Origin: Ulota crispa
Lineage: Eukaryota; Streptophyta; Bryopsida; Orthotrichales; Orthotrichaceae
Length of the DNA stretch: 64,000 nt
Assembly: GCA_963920765.1 (NCBI GenBank)
Contig: OY987243.1
Coordinates: 8,618,001-8,682,000 of the forward strand
Direction of reading: 5' to 3'
The notes beneath the pieces are model-generated. The model saw only the letters and a list, made by a program, of their open reading frames with translations. It was not told where the DNA came from and searched no databases. Every line of letters begins with the position of its first letter. Positions within the stretch are counted from its first letter, which is position 1. Both the position numbers and the translations under genes were made by a program. Positions 34,023 through 45,232 of this stretch are shown here, piece by piece.

Positions 34023-34462
34023 TTAGTGAAGGTCTTGAGTAGTGAGTGTATATCTCACATTCCCATTGACTGTGCATTGCCCAATGTCTAGATTAGTAAA
34101 TCAAAAGGAAGTTGCTAAGGTAAGAGGCTCATAAACCGTGCGGTCATTTAGAACCACCTTGTAGGAGTTTCAAACCGTGCACTGACTGCATTCAACTATT
34201 TAAAATGGGTCACGTTTTTTATGTTCATAAATTGTACTTGTGCATGCACTATTTTAGAACCTCAAGAGAGTGACATGAGCTACCACTAAGTGTGCTTATT
34301 GTCATAATTGTATTCAAATTTGACTTTCAGTAAAATATAGATGTATATTATACTAAAATAAATGAAAACATGTTCTCAATCATGATTTCAACATTGGAAT
34401 ATGTAATGGGTACTTGCACGCTTTAAAAGCCTTATTGGAGCATTCTTGGCTTTGTAGTGGTT
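34023..34462. other. Unassigned AT-rich DNA
   Basis: No gene. The phrase AAACCGTGC(G/A) recurs about 40 bp apart (34132-34180). No element borders seen. Confidence 0.35.
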
Positions 34463-34721
34463 AACACCATATTCGTTAATTTGGGAAAAATGGTACATTT
34501 TGGGACTTTCAAGAAGCTTGAGGTGATCACCTCAAACCGAGCTCAACGTTTATTTTTTTGTACACATGCCCTCACTTGAGAGGAGGGATTTGCGAGGGAA
34601 AAAATCTTAGTGGCTCATATTGAATCTAATACCTTTGAATCTAATTTAAAGTAACTTTTTGGGTTTGAGGTGGAGTACAAAGTGGGACACACGTTTTTCC
34701 CAAATTAACAAATATGGTGTT
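34463..34721. mobile_element. AACACC-family element
   Basis: Left AACACCATATTCGTTAATTT, right AAATTAACAAATATGGTGTT. Flanking tetramers GGTT (34459-34462) and GATT (34722-34725) differ by one base, consistent with an old 4-bp duplication. It contains an inner pair GAGGTGATCACCTC (palindrome). Confidence 0.68.
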
Positions 34722-35026
34722 GATTGCTTTTAGGACTCATGTGCTCCATTTACAAGCCGCATTTGCATCATGAATGCCACCACCTATGATCAAGAATAGG
34801 TACCTATACACCTTTTGCTGTGATAAATTGTAGTTAATTCCTACCAACTCAAAAAATTTCAATTTAAATGGCCATAAAAATGTTTCTTCTTAAACTTTCT
34901 ACCAAAAATGTTTCCAAGCTGCTAAACTAGCTTGATTTTTGTACAAACTTCAACTTTCCCTTAGATGGTTGGTTTACAAGCCTCGTACCTTATTGCACGA
35001 GCACAGTCTAGCTCTTAGACTTGATG

Positions 35027-36068
35027 TACACCAAATAGTGCATTTAGATGGCCCCATATTAGTTTCTCAAAATTTCCCACTTCAAATATTTACCAGCTGA
35101 AGACTGTAGTCACTTCTGTCAATAGTTAGTGTGGTAAACAATGGGAGAAGCAAGTAGAGGTTGGGTTATGGGTGCAACAAAAAGTGTCATTTAAAGTCAA
35201 AGAGCAAGGAGCAAGGAGGTTGGAACCTTATATACAAAGAATTGCTATAACATAAAGAAAGTTGCATGCCCCTCTAGGTGGCCAAGGCCCAATGGTGAGT
35301 CATGAGATAACTTTGCCAAGGTAAGGCAACCTAATTGTTAAGGCAACCTAAATGCGCTATTTGGTGTGCACCAAATAGTGCATTAAGGTTGCCTTACCTT
35401 GGCAAAGCTACCTCATGACTCACCTTAGGCTACTTGTAGGCACATGCAACTCTCTTCACCATATTCATTAAATTGAGAATTTTGCAACATTTTGGGTTTA
35501 ACCAACTACTAGGGTACAACTTGGGGAATCTTGTTTTCCCAATTTAATGAATATGGTGTTCTTTATGCTACAATAATTCTTGATTATGTCTAAAGTACAA
35601 ACTTCCTTACCAACATTTGTTGCTATATCCAACCTTTGCTTGCTTCTTCCATTGTTTATCATAACAATTAATGACTAGAGTTTTTATAATCTTGGTAAAT
35701 ATTTAAATAGTTTGAAATGTCAAAAAATTAGTATAAGGCAACCTAAATGCACCATTTGGTGTATATCAAATAGTGCATTTAAATTGCCTTAACAATTAGG
35801 TTGCCTTATCTTGGCAACGTTACCTCATGACTCATTTTTGGCCACTTGGAGGGGCATGCAACTCTCTTTATGCTACAACAATTCTTGATTATGTGTAAAA
35901 TATCACTGAACTTTGGTGTTTGTTGTTGCGTCCAATGTCTGCTTGCTTCCTCCATTGTTTATCAAAATAATTATTAACAAAAATTACAATAGTCTTGATA
36001 AATATCTAAATAGTGTAGAATGTGAAGAAATTTGTATGGGGCAACCTAAATGCACTATTTGCTGTAGA
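35027..36068. mobile_element. Cluster of three abutting CAAATAGTGCATTTAGG-family elements
   Basis: Copy 4 is 35027-35370, copy 5 is about 35366-35765 and copy 6 about 35760-36068. At each junction the termini meet head to head, for example TTTGGTGTGCACCAAATAGT at 35360-35380 and TTTGGTGTATATCAAATAGT at 35755-35775. Copies 5 and 6 are inverted relative to copy 4. Copy 5 holds an AACACC-family insertion (35457-35560). Copy 6 supplies the uninterrupted sequence at both that site (35866-35880) and the TTAA site (35789-35792). Confidence 0.65.
35457..35560. mobile_element. Short AACACC-family element with readable 4-bp duplication
   Basis: Ends CACCATATTCATTAAATT and AATTTAATGAATATGGTGTT. The uninterrupted relative in copy 6 reads GCAACTCTCTTTATGCTAC (about 35860-35878), while here GCAACTCTCTT and CTTTATGCTAC flank the insert. 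A CTTT duplication explains this, with a small deletion of the first element bases at the left junction. Confidence 0.7.
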
Positions 36069-36490
36069 ATACCACACTCTAGCCATTTAGGGCCATGGAA
36101 AAACCACTGGTACATCCCCGTTTCTATTTTTGAGAAAAGGCAGAGTTTAAATATTGATGGAATGCCATGTGACCTTCCATATTGGATCTACGATCAAATT
36201 CTGGAAGCACATGATGGCAGAGGGGAAAAAATTTGGTTCTATGTGATTTGCTCTTTTTTGTCTTCGAGGATCCTGCCAGGGTCACGTGTGATATTCCCGA
36301 AAGTGGGGACATATTCCCCAGCTGATTTAAAGATTTTGACAAGAGTAGCAACCCAAGTGACGTTGTTATCATTACGCATAATAAATTATTCTCCCCCCAA
36401 CGAGGGATTTTTTTTGTTTCTTCTTTAATTTGTTTTATTTGCTTTCGGGGATAGAGCGACACGCACACCCCCGTTGGCCCTTCCATGCAG
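36065..36490 (+). other. Unrecognised open segment, not repeat-like
   Basis: From the last CAAATAGTGC-family end to the next TTAA element the plus frame stays open for about 120 codons (…SIFEKRQSLNIDG…YWIYDQILEAHDG…) up to 36428, and a minus-strand frame is open too (36486-36124). Its composition differs from the surrounding repeats, and it contains GGTCACGTG and a CATGCAG|GTATGA donor-like word at 36485. It may be a piece of a captured or decayed gene. No family was recognised. Confidence 0.25.
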
Positions 36491-36503
36491 GTATGAAAAA
36501 AAT

Positions 36504-37440
36504 TTAACCCCTAAAGGCCCAAGTGGCCCCTCTGGGGCCAAGTGGAACTTTGCGCATGTATGTATAGCAAATCTAATTTGTGTGATTTTTTGGAACTTTT
36601 TTTGAAGGTGGGGAATTTAAAGACTTACGTGGTCATTTTTTATTTTTTATAAACCCCTAAAGGATCAAGCCCCTTTTTCGGGGACAAATAGGATTTCGGG
36701 CACGTACCTATGGCTAAACTACTTTGCATGATTTTTTGAAACTTTTATGGGAGATGGGGAATTCAAAAATCTGTGTGGGCACCTAATTTTTACCTCATTC
36801 CAACATTTATTGAAGAAGTTAAAGATGAATTTATGAGAAATTTTGTTCGGGGGTTGCTCAAAAACTTCTTTAAAAATTACATTTTTTTAAAATAAAAGTT
36901 CAAGGTTAGTTCTTTAGACTTATGTATATGTGGAAAGCTTTGATTCATTCAATTCTAATTGATGAGATGAAAGTTATGAGAAGTTTTAGTTTGCGTATAG
37001 GCATAGTTTTGAGATTCTCCACACCTACCCACAAACTAAAACTTCTCATAATTTTCATCTCATCAATTAGAATTGAATGATTCAAAGCTTCCCACATATA
37101 CATAAGTCTAAAGAACTAACCTTGAATTTTTATTTTAAAAAAATGCAATTTTTAAAGAATTTTTTGGGCTGCACGATGAACAAAAATTCTCATAAATTCA
37201 TTTTTAACTTCTTCAATAAATGTTAGAATGAGGTAAAAATTAGATGCCCAAACAAATCTGTAAAGTCCCCATCTTCCAGAAAAGTTTCAAAATTTCCATA
37301 AAGTAGTTTAGCCATAAATACATGCCCAAAATCCCAAAAGTCCCCCGAGGGGACTTTGGTCCTTTAGGGGTTAATTCCAACATTTGACGAAGAAGTTACA
37401 CATGAATTTCCAAAAAACTAGGGAGAAAGGGCAATACGAG
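36504..37440. mobile_element. TTAA-family element, type A, split by a nested TTAA element
   Basis: It begins TTAACCCCTAAAGGCCCAAG (36504), proceeds through the usual type A arm up to GACTTACGTGGTCATTTTTT (about 36640), and resumes after the nested element with TTCCAACATTTGACGAAGAA (37375), exactly where other type A copies continue. The right end was not found; the copy seems truncated near 37440. Confidence 0.65.
36650..37374. mobile_element. Palindromic TTAA-family element nested in another copy
   Basis: Left TAAACCCCTAAAGGATCAAG (the TTAA reads TAAA here), right GGTCCTTTAGGGGTTAA to 37374. The arms pair over the full length, with a loop near 37005-37015. About 72 codons of mirror-image open frame are shadows. 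Confidence 0.76.
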
Positions 37441-39480
37441 CAGCACCTCCCCTTTGTATGTGGGAGTTGACTCATACTTAGGTAAGATAGAAAGGAAGAT
37501 TGACTTTCTAAATGCCATCATGTTTGATAATGAAAAGAAAAACCTTGTATTAGTCCCATGCTTCAACAATTAACTACCATACTTGTTTGATTTAGTGATC
37601 TAGACAAATTGCTACTCGCTAAATAATTTCATTACAAAAGGCTAATAGTGGCTTCCAAAATGTTAAACACAAAAACTCATAATTTAAAAACCACTCACAT
37701 TTTCTTCCATTTGTGGGCAAAAATTACCATGATATCTTTTGAAACATCCACCATGGCTGCACATATGTTTGCCATTGCAATTTTGGCAAAATATGTGAGG
37801 CTGTGTCTTGCCATCATGCACAATACACAATTTTCTCTCAAATTAGAGGTTGAGGGGTAACAGTATCCATTACGGCTTCTTGTTTCCTCACAATTTCATC
37901 TTCTCCAATTTTGTAAAAGAATTTTGCATAATTCTATACAAGATTGGAGATGCATTATTGGCCATTGCCACTCTTCACCATTCTTACACTCATGAACATA
38001 CTTGACAAATATGTTCATTATTGTCATGTCTAGTAGAAAAAAAATACACTCTACCAAGTCCTTTGTCAAGCTTCTCATGGGCAATAGCCTAATGGCTTAT
38101 AGCCTTGCCAACACTCTTTGCCAAGACCCTTACCTAGACCCCCATAGTCCACCAATTGAGACTATTGTTGAAGCTAATTTTGGGTAAATTGTTTTCTTCA
38201 TTGCTATTTGTCTACTCCATGCTGTCTAAACAATTTTCATTATTTGAGCTTTATAAATTTTTACTTGGGCATCTGGCCAAACGTTTTTTTCTTTTCACAT
38301 AAAGATATTCATTGTATGTACTTTCAATTGTTCCCAAATTTATGAACACTTGTCTATAATCGACTTCATAATAACCTAGTCAGAAATTCAAGTGTCTATT
38401 TAACAAACAATAGTCCTTTGGGGGTTTTAAAAGTGTTTTACTAAATACTATTTCAAGGATGTAAAACTCTAAAGTCCCAAAATTAGGTTTTTTTCCAAAT
38501 CAATAAATATTGTGTTCATTACTCTTTTTTTGGATAAATTGCTGCTTTATGTAATTCCAAAGTCCTATGCTTTCAATTGGAGATTGAAGCCCCTCTGGCT
38601 CTAAACCTTTAGAATATAGTCCTAAAACAATGAAAGGTGATACAAATATTTAAGTTCAAAGTAAGGATTTTAGCACTAAATTCTCAATCTGCATGCTTAT
38701 ATCTGACCTTAAGGTTTGACCTTTGACACTACGGAGTGTTGATATAGCAATTCCCTAAAGATATGATCACTAAAAGTTGAAATATAAATATTGTCATGTT
38801 CAATGAATTAAAAAAATTATAAGTTCCAAATGTGAAATTGAGCTCCACATTTACTATAGCTTACAAATTCATACACTCAACAGAAATCATGTAAAAAGCT
38901 ACCTTGAAATCTACATAATGATTGACATTCAATCATTTCAATGTGATTTTGATTGCTGATAATCCCACACTATAAGTAATTTTTTTCCAATTTATCGATA
39001 TGATCTTATAATCCAAAAATCCTTTTGTGCTTGGTTTTGGATTCAAAATACTAATTTTTACAAAAAAACCATTTTTTTCTATTTTCTGTTGATAGGTTTA
39101 TTTTATTTTATATTTATTGCTTATAAATGTAGTGGTTTTAAAAGTTTCTTTTCTGGTATATTTACTTTTGAAACTAGAAGTAGATGAATGAAGAGTATTT
39201 TTTGGTACACATTACACAAGGGGCTTTTTTACATTTATTGTGTTTTAAAAATTTGAACCCCTTATCTTTGAAGGTTAAGGTAGCGATACCCCTCTTTGTA
39301 AGTGTCCCATTGGAGTTAACTACTCTGCCAATGACCGACAAATTCAAAAAAAATTGGTTGTGGGTGACAAAGTGATGATCTTGGGTGACTGGCATCACGA
39401 TTTTGAGTGCCCCATTGCACAATTAAAGAACTCCTCATGTTAGTATATTGAGCGTATGAGCACACTAAAGACTTCAAGGT
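37441..39480. other. AT-rich stretch without assigned genes
   Basis: Open frames at 37648-37860 (+) and 38084-37896 (-) lie in a slightly more complex segment but have no motifs. 38457-38517 resembles an AACACC-family end (CCAAATCAATAAATATTGTG). The rest shows no clear structure. Confidence 0.35.
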
Positions 39481-41150
39481 CAATGCAAGGTTGAGTTGCT
39501 CAATTTTGGCACAAGTCCCTATTCTCAAAGTCCTTAAACCCCTAAATCCCGGGGGCCTTTATTTTGTCAAAAGATACTCAAAATTGCCATTTCTATTGCA
39601 AAAAGTTTTTTTTTTTGAAAATTGGTCTTTTTGCATATCTAACCATAGGATCTTGTACCAGACTAGTATAAGAATGTGCAAATAAAAACTCAAAAACTTT
39701 AACCGCATAGATTGCAAGATATTTGCATTCAAAGTGTAAAAACAATCTTTTTTGCACCTTGCATGATTAGACTATTTGACTTTGAACTTTTTTAACTTAA
39801 AATTTTTGCACCACAGAGCTTTGAGGTTTATTTTTGTATGGTGGGAAATTGAGTAGAGAATATTTAGAAAAAAATCAAAACAAAAAATACTTAATTTTCA
39901 TTCTTAAAAAAAACATGAGGTAGAAGAAGGTATGAGATTGAACAAAAACTTATATTGTTAATAACCTTGCAATGGAATTGAAACTCAATAATCCCAATGG
40001 TGAGATTGTTCTAGAAAGCAAACTTCACCCTCTCCAACAATTTTTTTTGAAAAAATGTTAAACTTGCATTCAAAAATGAAGTTTATAAGTTATTTTTTCA
40101 AGAAGATGCTTGAATTGCCCAAAAAACAAGATTGTCCATAACATTCTCATAAGTAGTCCAAATGGAATGGATCAAAGCTTCAAATGTAGACAAAACTATA
40201 ACCTGAGGGGGAAAAAACAAAAATAAAAAAATTCAAGTTTTTATAAATTTGTTTTGTTGCCCAATTTGCATAAATTTTTGCTTATCTAGGCATAACTTTT
40301 GCTTTTGGGCATTGATTGGAATAAAAATTAGATTCCCCAAAAGTTAATGTGTTTTCTTGTCTTCAAAAGAAGTTTCAAAAAATTGGGACAAAAAATGAGG
40401 CTGTAGGTACCTGCCCGAAATCCCATTTGTCCCTTAAGGGGACACTTAGGGATTTAGGGGTTAAGTGGGTTTAAGGATATTGATCCAAGTCTTAATTTGT
40501 AATTGCATCAAGTGTGTGGGCGGCTAAGTGACCTTTTCATATCTATAATGGACTTATAAACTCAGTCAACGGTCCAATGTTTTTGGATCTATTCTTTTTG
40601 AAATTACACATTACAGGCTATGTTCTAGGGCTTAGACTTAAATCAATCAAAAAATTTCAAAAAGTCCTTACTGCAAGAAGTACCTCTAGAACTTAGAAAA
40701 ATACTCAAGTTGAAAAAAAAAAGAGAAAAAGACTTTGTAAGCCAAGGTTTAAAAAGGCATTAAAAAGTCCTTTGCAAACATTCAATACTCATTTACAAAA
40801 CAAGATTATAATTTCTTAAAATTTTACGCAAATACCCACAAGAATCATAGTCCTTTTTATTCTCTTAGGTAACTAAATCATCTTTAAGAAGTCCTTGAAA
40901 AACTTGCAGGTAGCAGAAATGTCACATTTACATTTTTTCAAAAGTCCTCCACACCTCCATAAAATGCCAAAAAAGAAATTGAACAACATTGTTGTAGTTG
41001 CAATAAAGTTTAAGTCTTTGCAATGGACTTTTTTTTCTTTTTTGAAAATTTCCAATGTACCATTTTGGCATTTGAAATAAGAGTGTGTGCAATTTTTTAT
41101 ATTTTGTCACGTTTTTGAGCCACTCAACCATGCATTCACCCTTCACTAAG
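39480..41150 (-). repeat. Dispersed repeat interrupted by a TTAA element (inverted copy of 8926-9720)
   Basis: Host parts 39480-39533 and 40465-41150 match 8926-9720 in reverse. The minus-strand frame 41146-40928 mirrors the open frame at 8926-9213. The insertion at 39534-40464 falls at the TTAA that is single at 9650-9653. Shared decay in both copies argues against a functional product. Confidence 0.7.
39534..40464. mobile_element. TTAA-family element (type B) with readable TTAA duplication
   Basis: TTAA 39534-39537 (followed by ACCCCTAAATCCC) and 40461-40464. The host reads TCAAAGTCC-TTAA on the left and TTAA-GTGGGTTTAAG on the right. The empty site at 9640-9660 (inverted) reads TTCAAAGTCCCTTAAGTGGG with one TTAA. 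The first about 730 bp are almost identical to 49111 onward; the remainder differs clearly. Confidence 0.85.
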
Positions 41151-42009
41151 CCTCTTTTTTAGAATCTCATGCACACAAATATACATTTTCAATGATTTTG
41201 GACTTTGAAAAATCTTTGTGAACAAATATTTGTAATCGAAACTTTTAAATTGATGCTAATAATTTTTATTTCCTCTTCCTTATTTAACAATGTTTTAACA
41301 ATGTTTTTTTCAAAGTTCATCAATTGATTTTTCTTCTCCAAAATCCTTAGTTTCACGCTTATGGGTGTTGCTATCTTAAAGTTAAAGACATATTTTCAGG
41401 AAACCTTTGACATCTATGGAAAGAATTTCCTTGTACATTCAACGACATCCATCACTATTCGTCAACATCCTAAAACTGGAAATTTTCAATCGGAAAAAAC
41501 ATGAAAAATAACTGGTAATTTGGTACAACTGACCAAGTATATATTCTATAGCAAAAAAAACGAAAAGAAGAAGTTGAACAAAAGAGATTACAAAACATTA
41601 CAAACCAATGACAAACAAGGGCATATTTTGAAAGTAATAACAAGCAAGGGTGCTTTTATAGTATTGTTGTTGTTCGATGCTCATGCTTGTCATTTGCCTT
41701 GGCACGCCTACAATTGTGCCTGCAAGTATCAAAGTTGTCTTTTGCTTAATGCTAAGAGCCTAAGACCTCTAAATGCTTATTGTTTGGCATTGGTTTCTAG
41801 TTCAGTTTTCCAAGATAAGGAATTCCTCATGACCTCAGTAAGAATGCCGCAATCACAATTCATATGTGGCTATGTACATGCGTTTTTCTCTTTTTGTCAC
41901 ACTTTCCACAAGGCACACTTGCTTGTGCATAACGATTTTCTTAAGACTTGAAAAGTAAACTTCTTTTTACTAGGGTAGCTAATCTATTAAATAATCAAAC
42001 AGTCGCACT
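41151..42009. other. Unassigned stretch with one orphan long-TIR terminus
   Basis: A 143-codon plus-strand frame (41520-41951) has no motif and an N-terminus of K/N-rich low complexity, so I do not call it a gene. At 41350-41386 CCTTAGTTTCACGCTTATGG..GTGTTGCTATCTTA matches the outer end of the 45178-50197 element, suggesting a remnant of that family. Confidence 0.35.
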
Positions 42010-43078
42010 ATTATGGACATGGTTGTTGATTTGGGCAAGATTTGGTCAACAACAAGATAGGCGGACGTGCAATCCGGACAACATGGGTGGACAAGTCCGT
42101 CCAATGTCTTGTTTTAGGGTTTTTGACCTAAAAAGGGTAATTCAACTAGTATTTTTAATCTTTACTATGTGACAATGTGCCATGGTTTTGAATTTGCGTT
42201 GTGATTTCACATTGACAATCATGAGTGTAACCAACATGTACATAATTATCTTTTTAATATTATTTCTTAACCCCTAAAGGTTCAAATGGCCCCTCAAGGG
42301 CCAAGTGGGGTTTTAGGCATATACTTACGGCTAAACTATTTTGTGGGATTTTTTTGGAACTTTTAAGGAAGATGGGGAATTCAAAGATCTGCGCGTGCAT
42401 CTAATTTTTTCTTCATTCTGACATTTATTGGAGAAGTTAGAAAATAATGAATTTTTAGAAAACTGGGGAGGGCAGGCAGCCCAAAACTTCTTTAAAATTA
42501 CATTAAAAATTCAAAAAATATTAAATAAGTTATTTAGACCTATATATAGGTGGGGAGCTTTGAATCATTCAATTTTGATAGATAAGATGAAAATTATGAG
42601 AAGTTTGAGTTTGCGGGAACATATGGTTTCTCTCAAAACCACACCTACTTGCAAAGTAAAACTTCTCATAACTTTTATCTTATCTATCAAAATTGAATGA
42701 TTCAAAGCCCCCCACAAAGTCTAAAGAACCTATTTCATATTATTATTTTAGAAAAATGCAATTTTTAAGAATTTTTTGGGATGCTTGCACTCCTCGTTTT
42801 CCAAAAATTCATTTTTAACTTCTTCAATAAATGTTGGAATAAAGAAAAAAATTAGATGCCCGCACAAATCTTTGAACTCCCCATCTTCCATAAAGTTTCA
42901 AAAAACCACACAGAGTAGTTTAGCCATAAGTACATGCCCAAAACCCCACTTGGCCCTTGAGGGGCCACTTGGGCTTTTAGGAGTTAAAGTCAACTATGAG
43001 TTGACTTCATTGGACGGATGAGAGCTTGATCAAGCGTATGGGGCAAACGGGCAGTCTAATGTGACAACTATGATTATG
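42010..43078. mobile_element. Element with TTATGGACATGGTTGT ends, split by a palindromic TTAA element
   Basis: Left TTATGGACATGGTTGTTG; right in reverse CATAATCATAGTTGTCACAT. The interior words TTTTTGACCTAAAAA and AGTCAACTATGAGTTGAC are shared with a second copy at 44221-44573. That copy runs through ACCATTTTTTATAGTCAAC without interruption, marking the place where the TTAA element sits here. Confidence 0.58.
42267..42987. mobile_element. Palindromic TTAA-family element, about 720 bp
   Basis: TTAA 42267-42270 and 42984-42987, ends CCCCTAAAGGTTCAAATGG and, inverted, CTCCTAAAAGCCCAAGTGG. The arms pair throughout, with the loop near 42640. A 90-codon frame in the left arm and an 81-codon frame in the right arm are not genes. 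Confidence 0.78.
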
Positions 43079-43214
43079 GGTGTGCCCTTATCTACAATTA
43101 CTTTTGAAATATGCTTCAATTTGTAATTGTATTGTGATTTTGTCTCTTTGTGCCATTGTTGTTAACCCCTAAAGGACCATTGCTCCTTCAAGGGACAAAT
43201 GGGATTTTGGGCAT

Positions 43215-43473
43215 AACACCATATTTGTTGAATTGGAAAAAATGGAGGTACCATTTTGTACTCCACCTTAAACCCAAAATGTTACCTTAAACCAGATTCA
43301 AAGGTATCAGATTCAGTCAGAGCCACTAAGATTTTTTTTCCCTTGCAAATTCCTCCTCTCAAATGAAGGCACACGTACCAAAAAAATGCTGCAAGCTTGG
43401 TTTTAGGTGATCACCCAAAACCTTCAGAAGTCCCAAAATGTACTCTTTTTCCCAATTTAACAAATACGGTGTT
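43215..43473. mobile_element. AACACC-family element with perfect 4-bp duplication GCAT
   Basis: Ends AACACCATATTTGTTGAATT and AATTTAACAAATACGGTGTT. GCAT occurs at 43211-43214 and 43474-43477. The uninterrupted host elsewhere reads TTTGGGCATGTACC (for example 46873-46886), while here TTTTGGGCAT and GCATGTACC flank the insert. This proves a 4-bp duplication. Confidence 0.82.
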
Positions 43474-44220
43474 GCATGTACCTTTGGATAAGCTACTTTA
43501 TGTGATTTTTTGAAACTTTTATTGAAGGTAGAAAATTCATAGATCTACATAGGCATCCAATTTTTTCTTCATTTTGACATTCAACAAAGAAGTTATGCAA
43601 GGGTTTATTAAAACTAGGGGAGGAGGGGCAATTTGAGCAGCCCAAAAATCTTTAAAAAGTACAAATTTTAAAAATAAAGTTTTGGAATTGGTTTTTTAGA
43701 TTTTTTTATATGTAAAAAGCTTTGAATCATTCAAATTCAATCAATGATGGAAGTTACGAGGAGTTCTGGTTTGAGGGCAATTATGGATTCTCTAATCTAA
43801 AATAAACTTTGAAGTCTTTTATTTAACTCAATTTTCAAATTTAAAAAAAACACAATTAAACCAAAGGAAGTAGATTGTTTATTGCAACATTATAATTGTT
43901 GGGATTTGCATTTTTGATTTCAAAAATTAAATTCTTAACAATTTAGTGATTTGACTCATTGTCTGCTTCTTTTTACTTACTATTATTTTCCCATGTGTTG
44001 TATGATTCCAATTGATTTGAAAATTCTCCCACACATACCTAACTTGATCTCCTACATGGAAAAATAAAAGCACAATTTTGGGTAGAGCAATTTTTTTCAT
44101 GTAAGAGTGGCCAAAGGTTTCTAACATTTATTGGTAGCAAGGAAAAAAACCTTTTTCCTTCTTTTCAAATGTAAATATCTCCCTCCTCTCCATTTGGAAT
44201 GACCTGGTTTTTTTCTTCCT

Positions 44221-44573
44221 ATAAGTGGCGTTGTTACTTTGGGCAAGATGAGGTTGTTGGACATCATGGATAGGCAGACATGTTTGTCTGCTCACGCTTT
44301 TTAGGGCATATTTAGGATTTTTGACCTAAAAATAGAAGAACAAAATTATGATTTTATTTTTATTACATAGTATGCCTTTGAATCCACATTTTAACTTCAT
44401 ATTGGCAATAATGAGTGTCACTAGCATGTGCAAAGTAAGCTTCTTTTATCATTTTGCACCATTTTTTATAGTCAACTATGAGTTGACTTCATTGAACAGA
44501 CCATGACCTCAATCGGGCACTTTGGGCATACAGGCGGACGGGCGGCCCAATGTGACAACCATGTCCATAAGTA
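44221..44573. mobile_element. TTATGGACATGG-family element, uninterrupted copy
   Basis: Left GGCGTTGTTACTTTGGGCAA; right in reverse TTATGGACATGGTTGTCACA. It interrupts a type A TTAA element between TTTTTCTTCCTATAAGT and AAGTACTTCTTCTAGTCTAC. The repeated AAGT at the junctions may be a short target duplication. Confidence 0.55.
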
Positions 44574-44633
44574 CTTCTTCTAGTCTACGGCAAGATTCTA
44601 CAATTGGATTTCCACAAAAAAAATCTACCTTTC

Positions 44634-44973
44634 TAGAGCAGTTCCAGCCTTGCACTTCAAACTTGACACTCCAAGAGATTGCATGCATCTATTTTTGAAG
44701 GGCCCTCAAAATTCTTGCTCTCTAGTCATGCACTTCAAATATGGCCCTTGCATTTCAAGCATGCCTCACAAATAGTTGTTTGAGTATTTGACCATTTACC
44801 AAAGGGAATATAGGATAAAGCTCACTAAAGTTAGGATGAGTAGTGTTTTGAAGGGTCCCTACTTTGACACTCTAGAATGGAGTGCCATGAGAGAATTTTG
44901 AGGGGCCCTGAGCATTTCTCATCCATATTTGGCGTGTGTCAAACACTGCCAGTGCAAGGCTGGAGAAGCTCTT
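44634..44973. mobile_element. Short element with AGAGC..TCCAGCCTTGCACT ends
   Basis: Left AGAGCAGTTCCAGCCTTGCA, right AGTGCAAGGCTGGAGAAGCT..CT, inverted to each other. It has an inner inverted pair, GAAGGGCCCTCAAAATTC/GAGAATTTTGAGGGGCCC. No coding. Confidence 0.6.
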
Positions 44974-45232
44974 ATTCATCCCCTAGAAGTGGCAATTTTC
45001 ACTTTTCAATGATTTTGGCATAAAAAAGGGCTTGGTCCTTTAGGGGCTAATAAAAACCCCAAAAAATATGTATATAAATGCATGCTCCAATTAAAAATTA
45101 TGTTGTGATTTTGTGCCCTACTCCTGGATTGTATAGCCTCTCACAAACATGCAAAGTTTATTGTGCTCAACTCTACATTAAGGTAGGAGCACCCATAAGC
45201 GTCAAACTAAGGGTTTTGAACATGAAGAATAT

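Larger units (their letters stand above)
43162..45050. mobile_element. TTAA-family element (type A) carrying three nested insertions
   Basis: Left TTAACCCCTAAAGGACCATT (43162), right GGTCCTTTAGGGGCTAA (45050; TTAA has become CTAA). Nested inside are an AACACC element (43215-43473), a TTATGGACATGG-family element (44221-44573) and an AGAGC-ended element (44634-44973). Removing them restores the order seen in 24775-25698. Confidence 0.68.

Noticed and set aside
41520..41951. 143-codon plus-strand frame as a gene
   Set aside because: Low-complexity N-terminus, no motif, no promoter or splice support, repeat-rich surroundings.
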